A stretch of DNA of 64,000 nucleotides from positions 1-64,000 of the forward strand of contig CALMKO010000056.1 of NCBI GenBank assembly GCA_937867415.1, written 5' to 3'. Below, in pieces: positions 11,635 to 20,670 of the stretch (positions are counted from its first letter, which is position 1; every line of letters begins with the position of its first letter). The notes beneath the pieces are model-generated. The model was given only the letters and a program-made list of their open reading frames with translations, did not search any database and was not told the DNA's origin. Made by a program: the position numbers and the translations under genes. The stretch is from an uncultured Verrucomicrobiota bacterium (GTDB lineage: Bacteria > Verrucomicrobiota > Verrucomicrobiia > Verrucomicrobiales > Akkermansiaceae).

Positions 11635-14295
11635 TCATTCCTCCATCAGCAAGGACACCGGCCCGCACAACCCTGAGTCCATGGGCAGCCATGACGAAGC
11701 GTCGAATGCGCCGTAGCGGATACTGACGAAATTGATCTCATGGAAGATCTTCCACTTCTCGCCCACCCGGTCCATCCGGGCGATGCGATTGGCGGCCAGA
11801 TTGGTCACCTCGATCACGAGTTGATTGTTGCCCCCTCCCAACATGTCCGTCACATCAAGCCGATAAGGAGGGAACCAGCAGGTCCCGGCGTTCTTGCCAT
11901 TCACACTGACGCGCGCGGTCACCTCGACACGCCCAAGATCAAGAAACACGCGCCTGGCCGGTTTCTCCCGGAGATCAAAGTTCGCTGAATAGCGGACCGA
12001 TCCCGAAAAGTCCCGCGTCCCCATCAATCCCAGGGTAGTCCAGGATCCCAGCAGGTGGGTCGTGAATGGCTCCGGCCTCGTCGGACCGCCCTCCATGAAC
12101 TCGACTCGCCACGGGCCGCCCACCGGCATGGGCGAGAGTTTTGCCGGTTCGCTCCATTTCGCCGCAGAAGGTGCTTGTTTGTCAAAGGTGCGCAAGACCA
12201 CCGACGCACCCGGCTCCAGCACAACACGCGGACCATGGCCTCGTTTGCCGACCGACGACTCCACCAACATGCCAGGCTTGTCCGACCATGGGTCGAGCCT
12301 TACCACCGCCGCATGCCGGACGCCTAGCTCGATCACCTCGTCTAACGGATGATCGGTCGGATTGACCAAAAAATACCAATACCCATCTTCGACCCTCCGC
12401 CGGATGAAGCGCAGTTCCTCGCCAGCCCAGCGTTCGCGCCTGATTTTCAGCGACGCAAGCGCCGGCCCCGGATCCGCCGGCATGACCACAAGACTGGGGA
12501 TGCCGCCCGCTTCGTCACGCAAACTGCGGAGCTTCGCCCTGCGGGCATCCAGCTCAACCAGCCCCGGCACATCCTCCGGCAGGTTTTCTTGGAAACAGAC
12601 TTTGGCACCCGCCCTTGCGAGCGAAAGGAGCTTCTCCATCGTCGCGACAGGCATGTGGCGGGTTTTGGGCACCACCAGCACCTCGAAGGCATTCAACCCA
12701 AGCTGGATTTTCCCATTCTTGAATTCAGCCTGTTGCAGCAGCGCGTCCGACGCGCTATCCAGGGTGTAACCTTCTCCCATGAGCTGCATCGCGAGGCGGT
12801 GGTAGGAAGTTGGCCACAACCAACGGTTCTGGCTGTGCAAGGAAAACAAGGGCAACCCTATAGCTCCATCATGCAGGATATCATGGTAAGGAAAATAGAG
12901 CAACACGTCGGACGAAGGTAGCCCGGACTGCAGGACCGACTGGCAGCGCCGGATATAGGCATTGAATGCCGGAAGGTCGCGCCACAGCCCGCCCTGCGGC
13001 CCCATGTGCGTCGAGGCATAAAACAACCACCCGGGCCAGGCGGCGTCGGAGGGCGAATGCGGGATGCCATGAAACAACAGATGATTCACACCGGACAGGA
13101 AAAGGAAATCCGCCGCACGCTTGAGTTCCTCCGGCTTCACGCGGAAATGCTCGTCCAGCCAGGTGAACGACTCGGCCGAAACGAGCTTGCGCCCGGTCGC
13201 GTGCGCCGCCGACACCGCAAGCCGCATCATGGGGAGTTGATTGTCCTCGATATGACGGAAGATCTCCGTTTCAGGGATGTCCGCGACCGCATAGTGATCA
13301 AGCAGGTTGCCCGGCGAGCCGTGCGCCTGATTGCGGGTCAGGCTGCCGGTTTTCCCCGCCCAGTCATGCCAGGCCGAGAGGTAGCCCGTATGCATCTCAC
13401 CCATGGTGGCGCGATAGTCGGCGCGCACGCGGGTCACCGCATCCGGCCCCCCTTTGCCGGCCAACTCGGGCAGATGATCCTCCAGCTTGTAGCCACGCAA
13501 GCGGTGGAAATCCACCAGCATCTCCGGACTGGCGGAAGCTCCATAGTACTCGAAGGAATCATGGAAGTGCGCCCGTGGAAACGGTGCGTCGAATCCGGCG
13601 AAGGCCTGGTCAAAGCGTGCCAAATAATGATCGATGGCCGGCTTGGAAAAGGGATCGACCACGAAGCCCTGTGCACCGGGTGCCGCGCGCTTGACTTGCT
13701 GGATACCGGAGCGGAGGACCAAGCCGCGCAGCTCAGCTCCCGACATCTCCGCAGGGGGCGGCGTGCCTTCGGTGACGTTTTTCGTGACATCGCTCCATGC
13801 GCCGTCCTTGCCTCTCACCATCGCCACCAGCATACGCCCTTGCGGACGTTCCGGCCATTTGCCCGCCTCCACTTTCGCCTCCCAGGGATGCAGCGCTGCC
13901 GAGGCGGTGTCCTTGCCGACCCATGGTCCGCCGAACGGCCAGCCGGTCCCGGTGGTGAGATCCATGCCGATGCCGAGCCGCTTCGCCTCTCTGGCCGTGT
14001 GCGCAAGGATGTCCATCCAGCGCGGTGAGAGGAAATCGATGTGCAGCGCCTCCTGACCTTGAACCCCGTAAATCGGACAAATTTCCACACCACCGATTCC
14101 AGCGCCCGCAAAGGCCTCCAGTTCCCGACTGATTTCCGCCTCGCTAACCGCGCTGCCCAACCACCACCAACGAGTCCATGGCTTCTGCTCCTTCGTAGCC
14201 TCCGGCCAACCAACATCCGCCATAGCCACAGGCGGCACGCATGGCATTAGGGATAAAACGAAAAGGACAATACGGGAAAATCGGAAGGGTTTCAT
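11635..14295 (-). CDS. GH106-like glycoside hydrolase (putative alpha-L-rhamnosidase)
   Basis: KPWTRWWWLGSAVSEAEISRELEAFAGAGIGGVEICPIYG near N-term after signal peptide MKPFRFSRIVLFVLSLMPCVPPVAMA; start re-assigned from 14370 to the internal Met. Confidence 0.8.
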   Translation of the reverse strand: MKPFRFSRIVLFVLSLMPCVPPVAMADVGWPEATKEQKPWTRWWWLGSAVSEAEISRELEAFAGAGIGGVEICPIYGVQGQEALHIDFLSPRWMDILAHTAREAKRLGIGMDLTTGTGWPFGGPWVGKDTASAALHPWEAKVEAGKWPERPQGRMLVAMVRGKDGAWSDVTKNVTEGTPPPAEMSGAELRGLVLRSGIQQVKRAAPGAQGFVVDPFSKPAIDHYLARFDQAFAGFDAPFPRAHFHDSFEYYGASASPEMLVDFHRLRGYKLEDHLPELAGKGGPDAVTRVRADYRATMGEMHTGYLSAWHDWAGKTGSLTRNQAHGSPGNLLDHYAVADIPETEIFRHIEDNQLPMMRLAVSAAHATGRKLVSAESFTWLDEHFRVKPEELKRAADFLFLSGVNHLLFHGIPHSPSDAAWPGWLFYASTHMGPQGGLWRDLPAFNAYIRRCQSVLQSGLPSSDVLLYFPYHDILHDGAIGLPLFSLHSQNRWLWPTSYHRLAMQLMGEGYTLDSASDALLQQAEFKNGKIQLGLNAFEVLVVPKTRHMPVATMEKLLSLARAGAKVCFQENLPEDVPGLVELDARRAKLRSLRDEAGGIPSLVVMPADPGPALASLKIRRERWAGEELRFIRRRVEDGYWYFLVNPTDHPLDEVIELGVRHAAVVRLDPWSDKPGMLVESSVGKRGHGPRVVLEPGASVVLRTFDKQAPSAAKWSEPAKLSPMPVGGPWRVEFMEGGPTRPEPFTTHLLGSWTTLGLMGTRDFSGSVRYSANFDLREKPARRVFLDLGRVEVTARVSVNGKNAGTCWFPPYRLDVTDMLGGGNNQLVIEVTNLAANRIARMDRVGEKWKIFHEINFVSIRYGAFDASSWLPMDSGLCGPVSLLMEE

Positions 14296-14433
14296 TGCTG
14301 GGGTCTTGTATCGCTGACAGACCAGCGGGAGACAATCGCGAAATGGACGCACCTCAAGGACGCCAGCCAACTCCAGGGAAATGCTCCGACATCCGGATAT
14401 CTAGAATCCGCGCAAAATCCCGCTGCCCACCAC

Positions 14434-14473
14434 CTCCAGCATCTTTGTCGTAGCCGCGACAATGATGCTGGAG
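14434..14473. repeat. Long imperfect hairpin (17-bp arms, one mismatch), REP-like
   Basis: CTCCAGCATCTTTGTCG / CGACAATGATGCTGGAG; shares a 26-nt core with the hairpin at 33633. Confidence 0.65.
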
Positions 14474-14487
14474 ACTTCCCTGATACC

Positions 14488-14513
14488 GATTCATGAATGT
14501 TTACTCATGATTC
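14488..14513. promoter_or_regulatory. Imperfect palindrome GATTCATGAAT-GTTT-ACTCATGATTC in the divergent GH106/GH43 intergenic region
   Basis: 11-bp arms with two mismatches, 4-nt spacer. Confidence 0.45.
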
Positions 14514-14624
14514 CATCATAAAGATACCATCTCGATCCGGCAGTATCAAATCAGCGTTCTTATCATCGTCGCAGCTTCAAGATTCGCTTGGCTGAACACG
14601 GAACGATGAGCTAGGTTTCCCTCG

Positions 14625-16337
14625 ATGAAAACACAGCGGATCTTGAGGTTGTTGATGGCTTGTTGCACGGTTACTCCTGTGGTTGCGTCTCTGGATGCAG
14701 AACCGGTTCCAGCAGCTCCGCGTCCGTTCTTTTCCACAGGCAATCCCATCCTGAGCGACGGATCATACTATACGGCGGATCCGGCACCACTTTCACATGA
14801 TGGAAAACTCTATCTGCATGTAGGCCGCGACGAGCCGGAGTTATATCAAGGCGGCTTCGTAATGAACGAATACGCGGTCCTCTCGACCGAGAATCCCTCA
14901 TCAGGAAACTGGACGCTGCACCCGCGTAACCTCGCGCCCGGAGAGGTCTTCTCGTGGGCCACCGGAAAGAAGGCATTTGCGGGGCATTGCCTCCGCGGCA
15001 AGGATGGCAGGTTCTATTGGTACGTGCCCGTGGAGGCAAAGGACGGTGCCTTGCGGATGGCCATCGGCGTGGCGGTTTCAGATAGTCCGCTCGGCCCTTG
15101 GAAGGACCCGATCGGAAAACCGCTGGTCACCTGGAACGATGTCTTCGGCGAGAGTGACCGCGGCCAGGAAGTCATCGATCCCCACACGTTCATCGATGAA
15201 GATGGTAAGGTCTATCTTTACTGGGGCTCATGGGGCGTGGCACGGGTCGTGGAGTTATCCGCCACGATGACTGAAAAGGCCGGAGAAATCCGCACCATGC
15301 AGGGACTTGATTCGTTTTTCGAAGCTCCATGGGTGGTCAAGCGCCATGGTGTCTATCACATGGTGTATGACTGGAAACGCGGCGGCTCGCAGTGGACACC
15401 CTCGAACTATCAGGCCTGCATCGGCCACGCCACAGCGGCCTCCCCCGCCGGGCCCTGGACCTTCCGTGAGATCATTCTCAGCGGCACTTCCGCCACCACC
15501 GTGCACCCATCGATCATCGAACAGGGCGGAAAATGGTGGGTCACCTATCACACCCGTGATGCCAAGGACGGCGGGCATTTCCGCCGCTCGGTCGCGATCG
15601 ATGAAATGAAATGGGATGGCGACCGCATCCTACCGGTGACTCCCACGCGGGCCCGTCCGCCGGAGTTCAATCTAACAAACAATCTGGCCCGCGACGCCAA
15701 GGCAAGCGTGTCGTTCGCCGAGCAACCGCCGACCACCATCGCAGCGCTCCACGACGGGCGGGTGACCTCGGTGCGTTTGCCGCCCGACCAGTGGGGCAAC
15801 TACCGTGGCAATACGAATACCGTGGAGAGCGACTGGATCCGCTATGATTGGGACATGCCCGTGCGCATCGAAGGCGCGGGCATCATGTTTCACCAGGACC
15901 CGAACTGGACCCGCCCGCCGGCACGTTGGACGATGGAATACATGGATGACAAAGGCGCTTGGCAGGCGGTTCGCGGTGCCACCTATCCCACGGAACCGGA
16001 TCGCTGGCATGACCTGAAATTCGAGCCCGTCACGACGCGCGCCCTGCGGGCCATCATCCACGGACAGAAAAACGACTCGCATTTCCATTCCGTCCTCGTT
16101 TCCGAATTTGAAGTGCATGGCGTGCAGGTGAAGGAGTTGCCTGTGATCGAAGTCCCCATGAAAAACGGAAGCCCCGAGCTTCCCCCAAGGATCGACCTTG
16201 AATTCCCCGGGGCAGGCATGCTGCCGGTGAAATTGCTGTGGCGGAAACTGCCAGCAGGCAACGGTGAATTCGTAGCAGAAGCCCGGGCCATCGGGCAGGC
16301 CGCTGCATACATCCGGGCACGTCTGCGGAATGAATGA
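14625..16337 (+). CDS. GH43-like glycoside hydrolase with C-terminal discoidin-like domain
   Basis: FFSTGNPILSDGSYYTADPAPLSHDGKLYLHVGRDEP, VIDPHTFIDEDGKVYLYWGSWG, HPSIIEQGGKWWVTYH; C-term domain follows LARDAKASVSF. Confidence 0.88.
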   Translation: MKTQRILRLLMACCTVTPVVASLDAEPVPAAPRPFFSTGNPILSDGSYYTADPAPLSHDGKLYLHVGRDEPELYQGGFVMNEYAVLSTENPSSGNWTLHPRNLAPGEVFSWATGKKAFAGHCLRGKDGRFYWYVPVEAKDGALRMAIGVAVSDSPLGPWKDPIGKPLVTWNDVFGESDRGQEVIDPHTFIDEDGKVYLYWGSWGVARVVELSATMTEKAGEIRTMQGLDSFFEAPWVVKRHGVYHMVYDWKRGGSQWTPSNYQACIGHATAASPAGPWTFREIILSGTSATTVHPSIIEQGGKWWVTYHTRDAKDGGHFRRSVAIDEMKWDGDRILPVTPTRARPPEFNLTNNLARDAKASVSFAEQPPTTIAALHDGRVTSVRLPPDQWGNYRGNTNTVESDWIRYDWDMPVRIEGAGIMFHQDPNWTRPPARWTMEYMDDKGAWQAVRGATYPTEPDRWHDLKFEPVTTRALRAIIHGQKNDSHFHSVLVSEFEVHGVQVKELPVIEVPMKNGSPELPPRIDLEFPGAGMLPVKLLWRKLPAGNGEFVAEARAIGQAAAYIRARLRNE

Positions 16338-16349
16338 CATGTGCAGACG

Positions 16350-16372
16350 ATTGCATATCAATGGAATGCAAT
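16350..16372. promoter_or_regulatory. Inverted repeat ATTGCAT-N9-ATGCAAT upstream of the sigma factor gene
   Basis: Perfect 7-bp arms; directly followed by TGTCATGTCGC. Confidence 0.35.
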
Positions 16373-16468
16373 GTCATGTCGCCAAACAAAGCATCTTGAT
16401 CCCCATCGCCCGGGAGGGCAGCGCTGAAAAAGATTGCATCCGCCACACCCCGGACCAAGAGTCCTTGA

Positions 16469-17026
16469 GTGAGCGGTTTGTTTACTCATTCCGAGTCGGA
16501 TTCGTCCCGATGGTTGCCGGAGGTTTATCAGGAACTCCGCAACCTGGCGGCCGCACGCATGGCCCGCGAGGCAGGTGGCCTGACGCTCCAGCCCACCGCC
16601 CTTGTCCATGAGGCGTGGATGAAGCTGACTCTTCGCGATGACCGGAAATGGAACAACCGTGAGCACTTTTTCCGCTCTGCCGCCCTCGCCATGCGCCGGA
16701 TCCTGGTGGAAAGCGCCCGCCGCAAACGCCGCCGCAACGAGTTGCTTGAGTCCGACCCGCCACTCGACAGCAAACGGGAATTCCTTGCCGAGACACCCGC
16801 GGATCGATTGCTCCGCATCGATGAAAACCTGAAGAAACTCGAAGCCCAGGACCCGGAAAGCGCCCGCGTGGTCATCCTCAAATTCTTCGGTGGTCTGACC
16901 AACCGCGAGGTGGCCGAATCCCTCGGCGTGACCGAACGCACCGTCGAACGGCACTGGGCCTATGCGAGGTCCACACTCCTGACCATGATCCAGAATGACG
17001 AGAATCCTTCCGAGAACCCGTCATGA
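16469..17026 (+). CDS. ECF-type RNA polymerase sigma factor (TIGR02999-like)
   Basis: ELRNLAAARMAREAGGLTLQPTALVHEAWMKL; sigma4 HTH GGLTNREVAESLGVTERTVERHWAYARSTL. Confidence 0.92.
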   Translation: MSGLFTHSESDSSRWLPEVYQELRNLAAARMAREAGGLTLQPTALVHEAWMKLTLRDDRKWNNREHFFRSAALAMRRILVESARRKRRRNELLESDPPLDSKREFLAETPADRLLRIDENLKKLEAQDPESARVVILKFFGGLTNREVAESLGVTERTVERHWAYARSTLLTMIQNDENPSENPS

Positions 17027-19236
17027 AAGACGCTTCCCGCGAGATCGAGATGCTGTTGTTCGACGCCGCCCTGCAGATCGCAGATGACCCGACACGCATT
17101 GCATTTCTCGATCAAACCTGCGCCTGCCGACCGGAGATGCGCAGCCGCCTCGATCAATTGCTCGCTGCTCATCGAAAGAGCGATGCCTATTTTTCAGGAG
17201 TCACAGAAGCCTGCTCGGCGATTTCAGAACCGTTTCCGGAAAGCCCCCCGCAGGATGATGGCCAGGATGGCATCGACCACATCGGCCCCTATCGGCTTTT
17301 GGAACGCATCGGCGAGGGCGGTTGTGGCGTCGTTTATCTTGCCGAGCAGGAGTCTCCGGTGAGGCGCCGGGTCGCCCTCAAGGTGATCCGCCTCGGCATG
17401 GATACGGAACGCGTGATCGCCCGTTTCGAGATCGAACGCCAGGCGCTCGCCATGATGGACCATCCGCACATCGCCCACGTGCTCGATGCCGGCACCACGC
17501 CGACCGGTCGGCCCTACTTCGCCATGGAGTGGGTGCGCGGGCGGAAAATCACGGATTTCTGCGATGAGAACCGGCTATCCATCCGGCAGCGGATCGAGTT
17601 GTTCATCGAGGTTTGCCAAGCCATCCAGCACGCCCATCAGAAAGGCGTGATCCACCGCGACATCAAGCCGTCCAATGTTCTCGTCTCGATGCAGGACGGC
17701 AAGCCACAACCCAAGGTCATCGATTTCGGAATCGCCAAGGCCACCGATGGCTCGGACTTGACGCCCGGTCTCACGGATGCGGGCGGTCTGCCGATGGGCA
17801 CGCTCGCTTCGATGAGTCCGGAACAGGCGGCCAGCGGCGGCATCGATGTGGATACCCGCAGCGATGTCTACAGCCTCGGCATCCTGCTTTATGAGTTGTT
17901 ATGCGGCCGCCCTGCATTCGATCCTGCGGAGCTCGCCAGCGCAGGTTACCCGGCAGCGATTGACACTCTGCTGCACCGTGAGGTCCGGCCTCCATCTTCG
18001 ATCATCGCGGATTTGCCACCCGATGGGACGCTCTCACTCGCCGCCTGTCGCGGCACCGATCCGGGCAAATGGATCTCCGCATTCAAGGGCGACCTCGACC
18101 AAGTGACCATGAAGTGCTTGGAAAAGGACCGCTCTCGCCGCTACGAGACCGTCAACGGTCTGGCCCTCGATCTGGAGCGCTTCCTCGCCAACGAGCCGGT
18201 GCTGGCCCGCCCGCAGAGCCGACTCTATCGGTTTCGCAAATTCGTGGATCGCAACCGCGCGGCCTGCGTTTCCGCCCTGCTCATCACGCTCACTGTCATT
18301 GCCGGCTTTGCCATTTCCACCGGCATGTATCTGCGGGAAAATGCCGCGCTCCGGGAACAACAACGCCTGCGCCAAGTGGCGGAAATCGCACGCGCCGCCG
18401 AGGCCCGCCTGCGCGAGCAAGCCCAAGCTCGCGCGAACGTTTCAAAAGCCTCGCTGCTTCTCAGCCAAGGCAAAACCGAAGAAGCCGATGCCGTGCTGCG
18501 CCAGACCCCGCTCGACACCATCGAGCCATCCCGGGAGGCCACCGGCGTGTTCCGCTCTTTGGGCGACTGGCATCTGATCCATCACCGCTGGAAGGCCGCC
18601 GCCGAATGTTACCTGCTTCTGCCACTCGCCAACCGTTTCATCCCGAGCGAACAAATCCCCGATACCGGAGACATGATCCGCACCGCACCGACATTGGTCA
18701 TGGCGGGCATGGATGACTCCTACGAAGCGCACCGCGCCCTGCTCATCGACCGTTTCGCTGAAACCACCAACTCCAATGCTGCCGAGCAACTCGTCAAAAT
18801 GTGTCTGCTCAGCCCCGCCTCGCCGGAACTGATGCAACGCCTTTTGCCGACGGTGGAATTCCTCAGAAAACAGTCGTCCATCGAAGGCCCCCGGATGGCC
18901 CTGTTGGTGTATACTGCTCTGGCGCTCTATGAAATGCGTGCCGCAAATCCAGCAGAAGCGATCCGCTGGGTTCACCAAGCCCTTCCGCAAACAGGGCAAA
19001 CTCACTCGATCGGCGCCGATTACCAGATTTTCCTGCGCTCCATCCTCGTGATGGCCTGCCGCCGAACTGGTGACATCGAGCGCTCGGAAGCAGAAGCCCG
19101 CAGCGTGCGCGAATTCGTGCAGATGCACGGCAAGGCCTTCGACACCCCAGGAGCACCCGATCGCACCTACTTCGTGCCGGTGATCGAGCGCGCCCTGGCC
19201 ATGACTCTCGCCCGCGAGGCGCTTGGGTTGGAGTAA
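17023..19236 (+). CDS. Membrane Ser/Thr protein kinase
   Basis: GEGGCGVVYLAEQ, VALKVIRLGMD, VIHRDIKPSNVLVS, DFGIAKA, TM helix AACVSALLITLTVIAGFAI; ATGA overlap with the sigma gene. Confidence 0.93.
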   Translation: MKDASREIEMLLFDAALQIADDPTRIAFLDQTCACRPEMRSRLDQLLAAHRKSDAYFSGVTEACSAISEPFPESPPQDDGQDGIDHIGPYRLLERIGEGGCGVVYLAEQESPVRRRVALKVIRLGMDTERVIARFEIERQALAMMDHPHIAHVLDAGTTPTGRPYFAMEWVRGRKITDFCDENRLSIRQRIELFIEVCQAIQHAHQKGVIHRDIKPSNVLVSMQDGKPQPKVIDFGIAKATDGSDLTPGLTDAGGLPMGTLASMSPEQAASGGIDVDTRSDVYSLGILLYELLCGRPAFDPAELASAGYPAAIDTLLHREVRPPSSIIADLPPDGTLSLAACRGTDPGKWISAFKGDLDQVTMKCLEKDRSRRYETVNGLALDLERFLANEPVLARPQSRLYRFRKFVDRNRAACVSALLITLTVIAGFAISTGMYLRENAALREQQRLRQVAEIARAAEARLREQAQARANVSKASLLLSQGKTEEADAVLRQTPLDTIEPSREATGVFRSLGDWHLIHHRWKAAAECYLLLPLANRFIPSEQIPDTGDMIRTAPTLVMAGMDDSYEAHRALLIDRFAETTNSNAAEQLVKMCLLSPASPELMQRLLPTVEFLRKQSSIEGPRMALLVYTALALYEMRAANPAEAIRWVHQALPQTGQTHSIGADYQIFLRSILVMACRRTGDIERSEAEARSVREFVQMHGKAFDTPGAPDRTYFVPVIERALAMTLAREALGLE

Positions 19237-19303
19237 ATGATCCTCCACAACTTTCCATTTGAGCTGAATCATCGAAATATTCGGCTCAAAAATGAATTGA
19301 TTG

Positions 19304-19332
19304 TGAGCCGATTATTCTCTTTAATCGGCTCA
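19304..19332. promoter_or_regulatory. Perfect 11-bp inverted repeat overlapping the fic start codon
   Basis: TGAGCCGATTA-TTCTCTT-TAATCGGCTCA; additional half-site ATTCGGCTCA at 19279. Confidence 0.65.
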
Positions 19333-20438
19333 TGCTTTACAATTGGCAGCAAGCGGACTGGCCCTGCTTTCGCTACGAAGTCGCCGGGCTGACCGATCTT
19401 CTGCTGGTCTTTGTGGACCAGGCAGGCCGAGTTGGAGGTCTTCTCGAAGGGCTGCCGGACGATCTTGGCAGCGAGGCGATGCTGGATTTGATGATCTCCG
19501 AAGCCATCCGCTCATCCGCCATCGAAGGCGAAACCTTGGATCGGGAGGCTGTCATGTCATCCATCCGCAACCGGCTCGGTCTTAATCCCGTGCCCCAGCC
19601 GGTCCGCAGCCGTCTGGCCGATGGCGCCGGCCAACTGATGGTTGCCGTCAGGGAACATTTTCGCGAGCCGCTCTCCGCTGAAACCCTATTCGAGTGGCAC
19701 CGCATGCTGCTCGAAGGCAGCACCTCGCTGCGTGTGGGTTGCTGGCGCTCGGGAAGCGAGCCCATGCAGGTGGTTTCAGGGCGGATCGACTGCCCTACTG
19801 TCCACTTCGAGGCTCCTCCATCGGAAAGCGTCCCCGCCGAGATGGAGCGCTTCATTACGTGGTTCAACCAAACCGCTCCCGGCGGTCCGCTTGCCATTTT
19901 CCACGCACCCGTGCGCTCTGCCATTGCTCACCTATATTTCGAAAGCATCCACCCCTTCGAGGATGGCAACGGCCGCGTTGGCCGCGCTCTCGCGGAAAAG
20001 GCCCTCTCCCAAGGCCTCGGCAGGCCGGTCTTGATGAGCCTTTCCCGCAGCATAGACGCCAACCGCAGTGCCTACTACGCCGCCTTGCAAGCGGTCCAGC
20101 GTGGCAATGAGATCACTCCGTGGATCCGCTGGTTTGTTAGCACCGTCGTGGATGCCCAGCGCGATGCCGGCGAACAAATCCAATTCCTCCTCAAGAAAAC
20201 CCGCTTTTTCCAGCAGCTCGGTCCGGTCCTGAACGACCGCCAGACAAAAGTCCTGCGCCGCATGTTCGAAGCAGGTCCTGCCGGGTTCATCGGCGGTATG
20301 AACGCACGCAAATACGTCGCCCTCACCGGTACATCCAAAGCCACCGCCACTCGTGACCTCCAGCATCTGACCGATCTCGGCGCTCTCACCTCCATCGGCG
20401 GCGGCCGCAGCACCCGTTACGAACTGCGGTTTCATTGA
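19332..20438 (+). CDS. Fic family protein (putative AMPylase) with C-terminal winged-HTH-like segment
   Basis: Fic motif HPFEDGNGRVGRAL; N-terminal inhibitory motif SSAIEGE; C-term ALTGTSKATATRDLQHLTDLGALTSIGGGRSTRYEL. Confidence 0.93.
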   Translation: MLYNWQQADWPCFRYEVAGLTDLLLVFVDQAGRVGGLLEGLPDDLGSEAMLDLMISEAIRSSAIEGETLDREAVMSSIRNRLGLNPVPQPVRSRLADGAGQLMVAVREHFREPLSAETLFEWHRMLLEGSTSLRVGCWRSGSEPMQVVSGRIDCPTVHFEAPPSESVPAEMERFITWFNQTAPGGPLAIFHAPVRSAIAHLYFESIHPFEDGNGRVGRALAEKALSQGLGRPVLMSLSRSIDANRSAYYAALQAVQRGNEITPWIRWFVSTVVDAQRDAGEQIQFLLKKTRFFQQLGPVLNDRQTKVLRRMFEAGPAGFIGGMNARKYVALTGTSKATATRDLQHLTDLGALTSIGGGRSTRYELRFH

Positions 20439-20558
20439 AGAGTGGTTGAGGTGGTCCGTGCTGCCGGTGGGTTCGCTTGGAACCTGGAGTGCGGTGGTTT
20501 TTAAGTCGCCATGGGATTTCCTTTTCCCGGTGTTCATCGGTCGGGCGGAAAAAATTTC

Positions 20559-20579
20559 AGAAAGCCTGTCGGCTTTTTT
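20559..20579 (+). terminator. Putative rho-independent terminator after fic
   Basis: AAAGCC-TGTC-GGCTTT followed by Ts. Confidence 0.55.
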
Positions 20580-20670
20580 CCCGCTGGTCACCTTCTCTGG
20601 GTGGAAGGCGTGGTCTGCCTGTGCAGAGCCGCACTTTCGAGCATTCCAGCGAACCCCCTCCAAATCGATC

